From NCBI GenBank assembly GCA_963920635.1, contig OY987299.1, positions 125,117,373-125,181,372 of the forward strand: 64,000 bases of DNA, in the 5' to 3' direction. Shown here one piece after another: positions 48,910 through 61,800 of this stretch. A model generated the notes under the pieces. The model did not search any database and was not told the origin of the DNA. It worked only from the letters and a program-made list of their open reading frames with translations. Position 1 is the first letter of the stretch, and the number at the start of each line of letters is the position of its first letter. A program made the translations under genes and the position numbers. The DNA comes from Pseudeuparius sepicola. Its lineage: Eukaryota > Arthropoda > Insecta > Coleoptera > Anthribidae.

Positions 48910-49749
48910 ATAATTAACAAGCTACCTTTCAAAGATGCCCTAAAACTTTATTTTTTCTCAATATAACTTTGTCAAATTCCTTCTACCTTTTAGTATGATA
49001 AGGTGCATTGTTTTGATTGTAAATAGGACCAATATAATTATTTTTAACATCGTTTTTATTGAAATTTCTTAATTGATTATGACATTTTCATAAATATGGA
49101 CTGGTTTCCATGGGCGTGCATTATTTATTTTATTTTGATTGATTCCAAATCGCCGCAAATAAATATATTTCAGCACTTGACACTAGCTTTACATTTGGGA
49201 AATTATCTGCAAATAAATACCAACATTTCAAATTATATGTCAAAATTAACCAACTTTTCATTTTTAACATTTTTGTGATGTTGGCTAAGATCGCGTTACA
49301 TGCTACGCCACTGGTCTGTCGTGCGATCTGGCAGTCGGTAATACGGCCGCAAGCGCTGTTAGGCGTCCTCTCTCTCTTTCCTTGCCTATGTTTTTGATAC
49401 TAAAATAATTATTAACAATAGCATAATAATTTTCACAATGTATTTTGGCAATAACATCTTTGTAGGTTGATTTTTTATCTATTCAAAGCTATTTAAGTGT
49501 ATATACCTAATATTCTCGGACAGTTTGCTTGATCTTTCATCTCTGCACGTAAATATTTTAGTTAATCTTTTTTAAAGACTTGTGCGTATTGTATTATAGT
49601 TTCCGTTGCAGGTCGTCCCGCACCTGAGACCAGTTCATTTGGATCGTCCGACATAATAACAAATACAGAGAGTGTCTAATGTTTCTCGGGCATCTTTATC
49701 GATCTCCGACAGAACCTTCTCCAGCGGGTGCCGTCCGCCTCGCGCCTCC

Positions 49750-49878
49750 TCAGACGCTCTCCCTGGGCCTGGCGTTGGGGTGCTGCCGGCAGCAGCGGCA
49801 GAAGATGTAGCGCGCGAGGCCCGGCTGGTCGGCGCCCGCCCGGCCGCCGCCCCCCCCATCCGGGGCGGCGACCTCGTG
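49750..49878 (-). CDS. Candidate readthrough extension of the unrecognised gene
   Basis: In the same frame after TGA-C, 42 sense codons run to the next TGA at 49752-49750. By hand count 41 of 42 end in G or C, against roughly three quarters at first positions and two thirds at second. That codon-position pattern matches the exon before the stop. The tail ends with a Cys-rich stretch (ARYIFCRCCRQHPNARPRE). Possible explanations: stop-codon readthrough (C after the stop is a permissive context), a premature stop allele, or an alternative splice form. An 8-G run inside leaves room for an indel. Confidence 0.45.
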   Translation of the reverse strand, partial: HEVAAPDGGGGGRAGADQPGLARYIFCRCCRQHPNARPRESV

Positions 49879-52800
49879 TCACATGGGCGGGGCGTGCGCG
49901 TGCGCGTCCGCCGACCGGCGCGCCGGCGACGACTGCGCCGACTTCGGGCTTGCGCAGTTGCTCTGTAACGAAAAATGCGGGACTGATTTGCCACCAAGGA
50001 ATGCCCCCTAACGGGACAGTAATAGCAGAGAAAAAGGAAGGGGAGAACATAAACTCGACGGCGGCGCCTTTGATCTTTGGCAGCCGATGGTCGCCATGTT
50101 CTCTGTTTAGAAGACAGGGCCGTACTTAGAATTTAGTGAAGGGATAGTGTAGGTCTGTACTCAGATATTTTAAATCATTCATTTATAAACACAAAACAAA
50201 TCATACATACTGAAATGATGATTGGAACAGGCAAAAAATGTTAATTGGATTTTGAAGGAATATTTTTAATTTAAGGTAGTTAGATAACTGAAATAAGGTG
50301 ATTTTTCTTATCTTATTCCAAAAATTTAATATTTTATGGATCTTAAAATTTGATGACCACCTGAGCAATATTTTTAAGCAATCATTTTGTAGAATACAAA
50401 TGAAAAACAAAACATAGGTATATGTATTACAATATTGTCTTCATCGGATTAATTAAATATACCTACCCCCGTTCTAAAACAGTTCCGTTTTTGTCTCCTT
50501 CATTAAAATCAAATAAACTTTATTGATTTTTCCATAAAATAAGCTTACTTTTGTTTGTACATTTTCAATTTCTGTTTATAATTTTTAATGCTATTAAGCA
50601 CTACGTAGGTACTATGTACTATATTAGGCGTGTTTGTCGCTATTATGTACTTTAGAAAGGTGCCTAACTTCTTGATAAAAAAAAACTAAGCAATTAGTAT
50701 TCATAATAGATAGGTATGAACACATGAAAACGGAGTAAACCCACACAGGTAACAATAACGTATGGCCTGTTTTCCTGTTTATGCAGACTTAATTTAAGGA
50801 CAGGATTTATGATTTAATTTAACCCTTTAAATAAAATTATTATGTATTCTTTATCCACATTTGCTTCATATAAAATATAGCCTAAAAAATATATTTTTGA
50901 TTTGAAAGGTTTTTTTTGTTGTTTTTGCGCCTTTCTGTCTTAAATTACATGTATGTTCGATAATTTTATATACGAAATCGCCTGAACTACACCATGCATT
51001 TTCAGAGTTTTAACTTACGATTTTTAAATTAAATCCTTAAATTAAGTCTGCCTTTAGATACTTAGGTGGAAGGTTATGATAATACAGAAAATTGCACCTG
51101 AACAGCAACTTATTCCCAGAGATTTCACAATTAATTATCTACCAATGCTCTTTTGGAAAGGAGAAGAACGATAACCTATGCAGTTGTAACTTTTGTTCAC
51201 CCACGCAGCCTTTCGCTGTGCACATAACGCATAAGACAAAACACTGAACAAAACAACACACTCGCAACAAGGAAAACTTCAAATTAACGCCGCCACTGAA
51301 GATCTGTTCGCTCGAAATGCTAAACTGAAAGTGACGCATCTGTCTAAACTAAAAACATGCTGATATAGGCTGCGCCGCCTAGATGCGCAGGCTAGCTCCG
51401 CCTCCTTGAGTTTAAATTCTCCCCTTCCTTGTTCTAGGGTCCACCGGAATTATTTCTCGGCAAGCATAGTTGCGGTCGGATGATTGAAGAGAATAGGAAA
51501 AATTATTGTAACGTATATTTTTAAAATTCGCTCAAATTGGCGGGAAAACAGAGTGGATTTTTTCTCTAACATAGCTCTAACATATTATTATATACATATT
51601 CCCAGATAACCTCTAAGTTTTATCAATTTTCGTTTACTATTGTTTCATCCTATCGTATACCTTTTGATTGTTGCTTTTGCTTTTTTGTACAGATTATCCA
51701 TCTCTTCTACGATTTGCAGTGAGTCAAGTTTGTTTTCGTGATTTTGAAGATACAGGGTGTCCTATAACTTATCCGCCATAGGGCAACAAGGTGGTACTAG
51801 ACGTCAAAATATACCGTGTGAGCCAAAAATGCGTTAGTAAAATGTTGCTCGTTTAAAAGATACAGGGTGTTGAAAATGAAACTTAAATGTGGGGCGTCAT
51901 TTAATAAAGAGCCTAAGAAAGTGTCTTGAGAGAAACGGCTTGAGATATCGATATTGACCAAGAGTATGTTTTTTACGTGGAAATGATGACTCTTCTCTAG
52001 CTCAAAACATTCCCAGCTTCACAGGGTAAAATATTATGCAGAATTTAATTCAACACGAAGTTCGCACCAAGCGCCCTCTAGGAACTAGGTTCAAACTAGT
52101 ACCGAATTCGGATTTCTCACCTTCGAAAACCAATGTGTGTCAATTTTGAATAAGATATCTTCAACGGTTTTAGAATTATTGCAATTTTTCGAAAATCAAG
52201 TTTCATTCTCAACACCCTATATATTTTAAACGAGCAACATTTTACTAAGGCATTTTTGGCTCACACAATATATTTTGACGTCTAGTACCGCCTGTTGCCC
52301 TATGGCGGAAAAGTTATCGGACACCCTGTATAAAATATAAAAATTACCATAATTACATATCTGTCAGAAGTCTCTTTTGCACGGTATAGGCTGCTATAGG
52401 TACATAATTGAAGCCCCTGGCTTAAAAAGGGTGTAAGCCACAAGTACACTAGTATTGAAATTTCTGATTTAACTTAATATTTAATAAGGGTAGAAGCCAC
52501 ACAATTTATTTTTCAACTATTAGTTAACAGATGGCGCCACTATATCAAAATCACCTTATTCGGATTACTATTTTACTGGCAAAAATGTCAGAATAAAGCT
52601 ATAAGCCACCGATATGGATGCTCAACATGCTAGACCGTCTCGCGAAAATTATATTTTTCTAGTGGCTTGGAGGATGATAGTGAGAATGTGTGACAGGGAC
52701 TATTTTGCAAGTGATAGTAGTGACAGTTCATCGTTCTGCTGCAGGAGTTTATCCTACTGTGGCATATACCCTTTTACCGAAATTATTTCTTATTTAATTT

Positions 52801-55800
52801 TGACTTGTTTGAGGCTTATTCCTAAATTTCTGCGGCATATAGCCTTTTACCGAAATTATTTTTCTTATTTAATTTTGACTTGTTTGAATCTTACTCCTAA
52901 ACTTCAAATTTTATGATTATTTACCTAGAAAACGCCGTGTTCATTTGAAACACCTGAAAAGACACCTGGAAGTAGGCGTAAAAAAGAAATATCGAGAAAA
53001 CTAAGTTAAGAAAAATAAGTCGAAATCTTGGCTCAAATACACAAATAAAAAAACAAGAAATTGCATCATTGCATAGGTTTCTTTTGGTGTAGTAAGGGTG
53101 CAAGCCACAATTTTTTTAAATAAACCCCTTTAACACTAATATACTGCATTCTTTTACTATTGGACTTTACATACCCTACCCACTGTTAAAATTAATGTAG
53201 TTATGAATAAATCACCCTGTATAGCACAATAGGTGCTAATTCCTGTGTTCCTAGAACTTTAAAAATAAATTATTTTTTAAATTGGATTTGACATATTTAA
53301 ATATGTTTAAACCCTTTTTTCTCGAAATATACAAAATGTGGCTTATAGCCTTTTTAAGCCAGGGTCTTCAATTATTATAATCGAGGAAATAACTAACTGT
53401 ACTCATTTACACGTAATAACTAATGGAGTTGGCAAATGGACAATAGCCATTGGAGTCGGAAATTGATTTCCATTGTAATTGGAATACAGATGTAGAATAT
53501 TATGTTTAATTAATATTACATTCCGAGTGTCAACATCTAGAAATTTAATGGTAAACCGTAAACCACAATCACAATAATGAAATAAATTGACTGTATAAGA
53601 AGGTAGGAAGTACAAATTGCAATAATATGATTCGTGCTGGGAAAACGTTTTATAATCTTATCATCATGAAATTTCGTTAACCGATAATGCTTTAAGTTTT
53701 GCTCAAAAAATATAAAAACGACCCACTCGAATAGTGTCAAGTCATTTTCGCATTACCCATTATTTTCAAAAAATCGCTTTAACAGATTTATTTATTAAAC
53801 TTTTAAATAGTCTTAGTTACTAGTCAAGTTGTGTATTGTCTAAAATTGAATTAAAAATAAAATATTAACATTTTCCCATAATAATGCGAATTTTTTGAAG
53901 AACACTGTGTATAGAAAGTCGTCGTACCTTTTTGGAATAAAATATCAACATAAGTATGGGAGGCTATTTTCCTTATTATCCTTCTTCTTCTTGTTATAAG
54001 TGAGAAGGTAAATTAACTGGGAGGAGAATTGCATTATTTGTCGATGCTAATTATTTTAAGTGCATTTTGGGAAATCATCAAAATGTTTTAGAAGTTTATT
54101 TACCCATCCCACACCTGACACTAGATTGATTTTATCCACATGCCTCTGTATTAACATAACGGCCCTCGTAAAATAAACTGGACCGCCAGTTGGCCCTAGT
54201 TGCTCCACCAATTTTTAGCCATCCGGCAAAGGTCGCTGACGCCTGCCTGGATAGCCGCCATATTGGGTGCATTCTAGGGGATTTAGAGTGCATTCTAGGG
54301 GAAAAGCGAAATTTGTGGTAGCAACACAAAATTACATTTGACAACTGCCAACCACGGCCCTCGTGCATTTGACATTTGACAGCTAATGACGTGTGCGCTC
54401 AATATGGCCGACCTTTTGGTAGAACATATACAGGGTGGTCATTTAAGTCTACAACATATGGGATTTTTCTTTTATTAATTGCACGACGAAAATACAAATA
54501 TTCCCGAAAGTTGGTGCATGTTCGATAATCATATTAGGAGCACTTAGAATGGTTGCAAGTTAAACATCATACAAGGTAGGTAAAAAAATATAAAAATTGG
54601 ACAAGAGTAAAGTACCCTTATTTCAAAAAATTCAGCAAAATGTTATTAAGAAAAGTTGTCCAGAATTAAAAGTTATGCCTAAATGCCAAAACATGGCCTC
54701 CTAAGAAAAAAATAATTTTTTTTTGAATAACCTTAATAAATTTCCTACAAATAAAATTTTGTTTTTACATCCACCATAAACAATTTCATAAATTAATCAA
54801 AATTAAATCAATTTCGCATAACTCTGTTGTAAATTCAAGCATATTTGTAAAATTAACTTAGACTTTTAATTTTTTAGGGCATCACAAACTTCATGTTTGA
54901 TGCAACGATATTAAACAAAACTTTAAAATTCCGCAAAAATTCTTCTGAACAAGGAAAAACATTAGTAATGATAATGTGTATATTAAAAAATTCTCATTTA
55001 AGGTGCAAAATTTTTATTTTAAATGTTTATTAAGAAACTGGAAATTAATTGACGAAAACATTTTTTTTCTTAGCAGGCTGTTTTGGTATTTAGGCATAGC
55101 TTTTAATTCTAAACAACTTTTCTTCATAACCTTTTGCTGAATTTTTTGAAATAAGGGTGCTTGTGCAATTTTTATATATTTTTTATCTACCCTGTATGCT
55201 GTTTAACTTGCAACCATTCTAAGTGCACCTAATATGATTATTGAACATGCATCAACTATCGGCAATATCTGTATTTTGGTTGTGCCAATTAATAAAAAAA
55301 AGTCCCATATGTTGCACACTTAAATGACCACACTGTATATGTAGTTTGAAACAAATTAATACATATAAGTTTTAACGTTTTAAAATTCTTAGGACTCGAT
55401 AGTTAAGTTGAAGTATTGTGCGAGGATGACAGTTTAAATTCTCATAACAACTTAAGTATTTTAATGATGTTTTGTACCTACAGGAAAACCGATTTACCAT
55501 TGAGTAAAGGATATATATTTATATATTAAATATATATCCTTTACTCAATGGATTTACTAAACTTTATTTGTGAAGCAATTCTAGAATGTGTAATCTCGGT
55601 TGCAAGGAATTTTAATATAGATTTATTTTGATACCAAAATATCAATAAAATTTAGTTTTAACCGGCAAACGCTGTATAGAAATATACTTTTCGAAAGTGG
55701 GCAATGTTCTCCCAAAAAATCTAGGTGACACTATGAGAGCAAACAGGGACTCTTTTAAATAAGGGGACCCAGCATGTCACAGTCTATCACATAGGAAAAG

Positions 55801-58800
55801 TGAAGCCTTGAGGGTAAGTTTGTTTTCTGCAATGACGTCAAAACCTATAGACAGGTTTGTTTTGATAAACGCTATACGGGTGTATAGTTGGTTGATGGTT
55901 GACTTTCTGTCTTTGTTTGTAGCATGTTTTTAGAGTAGTATGGATATAATTAATCTTGGAGTCAAAATAAAGGGCATTTTAACAATGGGGCACCACGTCT
56001 ATAGGTTTTCACGTCATTGGTTTTCTGTTGGCTCCAAGGAGGCCACAAGGGGGCTGATACAAGGTTTTGTTATATCTCAGTGTCCAACTGCCATCAGGTT
56101 TTATGTGACATGCCAGTGTGATAGATTCTAAAGGAGGCAAATTAGTTTCCATCATAATTCACAATTTTTAACTTTTCTAACTTCCAGATACTCATAGATG
56201 GGGCAATTAAAGGTAATGCGGCCGCCTGTATAGTAGTCCCAATAATTACGTGTAAGTAGGTAATTCAAAACAAATCGTATTTCAAAAATTTTAAATTATT
56301 AAGCAGGTAGCTTCAGTCAGGTATTTTTTCAAAGAGTTTTTATCTACTACTACAAGTTTATTTTAAGTTTGTGAGGTACCTTGGGAGAGAAATAAAATTA
56401 CAAAAATTTTATAATGAACACCGAGAAAAACTACATAATTAGAACTACTAGACCTAATCTTATTAGTCCATCCCGAAATCTGTGAAAGTTTTTTGCGTAG
56501 ATACATTCAATAAGGGAAGAAAGTTCAAGTATACATATTACAAATGGATTGAGGAACCTGGTAACAAGGTGCAATAGCGACAAATTCTTAAATAAGCAAA
56601 ATGGGCATTACTGACTTACCATACTTATTACTTTACTTAAATTCGTGGAAGTTATTGCTGGAAATCGATTTCAACTATAAAATAAATTTCTTTCGTTTCA
56701 CAGTTGCCATATTCTGCACTTGTATACACAAAATTGTCAAGTCTAATTTTTAGAAATCATGGAAACCATTATTAATTTTTACTAACAATCAGAGTACCTG
56801 TTATATTCATAGATTCTCCAATAAAATGGCATACTTGGCTTCACTGAGACCATTAGAATGAGGAAAGAATAGGCCGCACTTTGGAAAGTATAATGCTGGG
56901 TCCACTTATTTGAAAGAGTCCCTGAGAGCAAATAACGTTTGCGCTTTTTCTAGATCAGTCAAAGTCAAACATGGGAGAAATTTGTACTTGACAAGCGAAA
57001 CAGAAACTCACCGAGACCGGCGTGCCGGCGGCGGCGGCCCCCGCCGCGACGTCCGCGTCCGACGCCCAGCCGCCCGGCACCAGCCGCCACGCCCTGCTCT
57101 TCGCCTTGGGCAGCGTGCTCGCCCGCCTCGCCTGCTCGCCCTGGCCCAGCCCCAGCCGGTCCGTCAGCCGCCTCAGCCGCGCCAGCAGCGAGCGCGCGTG
57201 CTTCTCCTCGCCCCGCCCCGCCGCCTCCTTGGCCCCTCCCCCGTCCCCCTTGGCCACGCCTCCCGCCTCCTTGACGGCCACGCCCTCCGCGCAGTTGTTG
57301 TTCTGCGCCGCGCACCCCCCGTCGCACCGCAGAATGCTGCGCTTCTCGTCCGCATTCCGGGAGTGTTCCGAGTTGCGCTTGTTCAGGTCCAACGTCTCCT
57401 TCGACACTACGTACTCGCGCTCCTCCCTGCCCTCCTCGAACTTCCTCCTCAGCGTCAGCTTGTACTCGTCGAGGAACTCGGGCGTGTCGAACGACAGCTT
57501 CTTGGCGCCGCCGGTCAGGCACTGCTGGTCGAAGCTGAGCGCGCCGGTCCGCAGCTTCATCCTGTTGAGTTCGGAATGGTTGAGTTGCTGGCCGCGCTCC
57601 CTGGAGCCCTTCCTCGAGCCGGGGTAGCTCTTGCGGCCGGTGGTGTACAGGTTGCATTCGGTGTTGATTTTGAACTTGAGGGCCTTCTCGGAGACCTCGA
57701 CCTCGGTGGCCGTTTCGGAGTCGCCGCTCTCGTTGTCCTCTTGCACGTCCTCGAGGCTGTGGTCCTTCTCGTCCTGGAGGTCGCGGCTCTCAGTGCTGGC
57801 GTCGGGCTCTTCGTCTGTCGAACGCGATCTGGAATGAAGAAGTGTTTGTGTCGAGAATGTGTGGCAGCAAGAATGGGCAAGGACGAAGAGAAGAGATATC
57901 CTCTCTTCATTCCAATATTCAATGTCTACATTAAAAAAATATTTCTGATATTTCTATCTAGAAGGAAAAGTCAATATTTACTTTAAGTTTATTCTTAAAA
58001 TATACTTTACTTCTAAAAAAGAATGCAGCAAAACAGAAAACGGTGTGCAATATAAACGCTAATGAAAATTTGAGATGATTTGGAAGTCTGCATGTGAGTT
58101 ATGAGCAAGAGTTTATTGTGAGAAATGGCCATCTTCTTTAAAGTATTCCAGGTAAAGTGAAACTAGAGAATACAGAGAACAGAATAAAGTATAGCTTACT
58201 TACAAAGTGAAAACAGTTCTTTAGAGATAGGTAATAGTGATATGTAGAGTAACCCAAATATGCAAGTCGAAAACCTAAAAATATGCCCATAAATATGTAA
58301 ATAATTTAGTCAAAATATGCAGAAAAATGTTGAAAATATGCAAATTAAGAAATACTTTAAAAATATAAATTTATTGTTTCATTTACAAATAAACATATAT
58401 AATGTACATACAAATTTCTAAATGCATTTATACATAGTAAAAGTAAGAATATTTTATTTTAAATTTTCTACATACAGGGCAATTGGACTAAATCTAAATA
58501 TGCATTTATTATAAATTATAAAAATCAGGTTGAAATTTAGTTGTAAAAACAATAAACCACCAAATGTTGCTCAAAATTCTCAATTAAAAAATTTTGTCTT
58601 CTATCAGAATCTAAAAATTTATAAATGGAGAAATTCCTTTCCACATCAACCGATGTAAGAGGTGCGCTTTTAAAATTGCTCGCGATCACAGGATCCAAAT
58701 CGATGGATTCGGTAAAATCTCCCTTTAAAATATTTGCTACTTGGCTCAGAAACTGAAACCCACTATTTTTTTCCACCACATTTCTAAATTTTTGAAATAA

Positions 58801-61800
58801 GTATTTTGTCCCCAATTTTACCTGTGACATTTTGAAAAACAACCTCAGATTGTTTTACCAGTTCTACACTTCGGGTTAATGGTAAATTAGATTCCTCCAT
58901 TTGTGTTATTGTTTTAGAAAGAAAGCTATAATTTGCTTTTAGAAAGGAAAGTTAAGTTGTTTCTTTATTTCCTTGTTTTCGAATAGTTGTTTAACATCTG
59001 TAAGGGAAGATTCGTTCGAAAATTCTAAAATTAGATCTTTCAGTTGGCAAAAATTCTCGCAATAAAAAATGCAGCATCCAACCAAGTGACCCATCTTGTA
59101 ATAACAGGTTGAGGTGAATGATGAGTGTTTGGTAGTTTTTCTTTGTAGAACTGAACCCTTATAGGCGCTTTAAGGAAGACTTTTTTCATGTTGGAAATTA
59201 AACTATTTACAAGAGGAAAATGTTTCCTAATTTCCTCTCTACCCTATTTAAAGCATGAGCAAGGCATGTTACATGTATCAACTTCGGATAAAAGATTTCC
59301 AAATTTTGCCCGGCTCTTACCATGTACGGTGCTGCATCTGACAAAACGAGCAAAAAATTATGGGTAGGAACAGGTGTAAGAAGAAAAAATGTATACCTAC
59401 CTACTTTATTCGTTTTCAGATCACCAGGATTAGTGCCCATAAAATAATTTAGCTTTATTATTTTGGGAAAACCAGGTACCTAACTAGACACCGACCCCTG
59501 TTCCCAAAAATAAATGAAAGGCCTGCCAAAAATTTAAATTATCCTAAATTCTTTCAATTATGCACAATATGCCATATTTTAAGGATATATGCAAATATTT
59601 AAAAAAATGCATATAATATGCTAAATATGCAAAATATGCGTGTTGCATATTTGGCTTACTCTAGTGATATGTAAAAACACCAGCTCTTTTATTTTCGGTA
59701 TTAGCTCGTGAAATATATTTACTTACATATTTTGATGATTTGAAAAGTGATTCGAATATTCGAAACGAACAAAACTGAAGAATCCGATTATGGTGCAGTC
59801 GTTATAATAAAATGCATAACATTTTTACGTTTATGAGTTTAACACGGAATAACTGTAATATAAACACGTTGAGTACATACATAACAAAAAATTACCTTCA
59901 CTTCCCATCTCTGACTTCACATATAAAATTTGATAGATACTTTTTTGTGGTAAAGATTAAAATGATGATATTCGAAATGCGCATTTCAGTTTGCACAAGG
60001 TGGACAATTTTTTTCTTAAATTAACATAACTAATTACCCATATCTCCGCCAATGGTTCTTCGATACGGTGGATACTTGACCACTTTGTGTCAACCTATAC
60101 CAGTAATATTTTTTTTTGTTGCGAAAGTTAACTCCCTGTAACTTCTTTTATGGGCATAATATATGAGAAAGTGGCAATGTTTTTCAAACAAAAAAACAAT
60201 ACCAATAAACAATACTATTGTATGTAGTTTCATATTCTCACATTGGATTATCAAAAAATCGTATAGAGGGTGAACTTTTCTTAAGGAGTCCAAAAAAATA
60301 AAATGTACTAAATCCGGCTCTAGAATTTAGTTAATTTTTATTATAGGTGCACATTGGCTTTTACTAGTGTAATAAATCCCTAAAATATTAGGAGATTCTA
60401 ACAAGCCCTGCAATAGTTATTGTCTGCGAAAATATTAGTAAACATTGGTAAATCACCCTGTAAATCCGTAAAAATGGATAATTAAGGATTTTTAATAGCC
60501 ATTCCTGATTAAAAAAAAATTAAGAACTAATATCTAATCTCGGTTATGTATACTGCAACTTGATCAAAAAGATCCATACAGTATAAACACAATACGAAAG
60601 AAATAGTTCAAGAAAGAAAAAATATTTGCAAGTAGGTACCACAAAACAATCTAATACAAAGTAATGTGTCGGACTACTTCCTTTCATTCGAAGATGTTGT
60701 TCAAAGAAAATTGTTATTGACATACAGGGTGTTTCTAAATTATGATGCCAACCTATTGTGACAGGTAGAAAAGTCATTTTGAACAAAAAGTTTCCTATAA
60801 ACATGGGTCCGACCTCCGATCAAAGTCATATTTGATCGGAGGGTCCGACAATGCATGATAAGAAAGTTACAGGGTGATAAATGTGTAGTTTGATCTTTAT
60901 CGCAATAACTTCTACAGAAGTTATACAATTTAAATGAAACTTGAATGAAACAGTTCAGTAACTGAAGTGCAGGGGAGTGAGGAGCGGGGTATAGTCAAAT
61001 TATTTTAAGAAGTCCTTACTGGGACTGTCAATTGGTAATTTCGATATCCTAAGTTGGCTTCAATGCAGCAAAAAATCCAACCGGGTCATAAGTTCAGGTC
61101 AGTAACGAGCCCATTTGCACTAATAACACAAAATGGAACAAGAACAACACAGATAACGGTAAAACTCACGAAACGTAGAAAACCCGCGAATATTTTCATT
61201 GCCGAATGTTTGAACCAGTTTGAACGGTCTGGAAAACCTTCACTGTCACTTTGACACACCGAAGCTAAATTTGCCTGAGTCCGCCCATAGACGCTGCCAA
61301 AAGCAGCTGATTATACCAAAATACCAAAATGAAGTGTTTCCATGACGTTTGAAATTATTATTAAAATGAGTTTTAGTCATAGTTATTTTTATTTATAGCG
61401 GTATAATCGTGATTGCAATAGGGTTTTTATTTTATTATGCTCTTTTTTCGTATCACTTGGGTAACTTTTCTCATCATAAATCAACGAGTGACGTCATTAA
61501 CTGGTTGAGACACATATATACCAATGTTACACAGGCGCAGCCAGGATTTAGTTTTGGGGGGGGGGGGGTTTAGTTTGAGAAGTATATAAAACAACAAAAA
61601 TATACTTACATGAAATTTAATATCTATATATTCATCCGAAAAACTACGACATATTTATAAAGTTCTTAACTTTAAATGAAATGGATAAATTAATTTCGTT
61701 CCTCTGCGCTAAATCTAAAACCATTAAAGAATAAATCTTCGGCTTTTTCTTTTAAATATATCCACTACTTCATCTGCATGAATTTCTGTTCCATAGTGAA

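Noticed and set aside
52614..52916. 100-codon plus-strand frame as a gene
   Set aside because: Lies inside an inverted-end element and crosses a 72-bp tandem duplication. No domain.
56910..57986. 358-codon plus-strand frame
   Set aside because: Antisense to the minus-strand exon 57012-57828. It is open only because of high GC, runs through splice sites and has low-complexity Arg/Pro/Leu composition.
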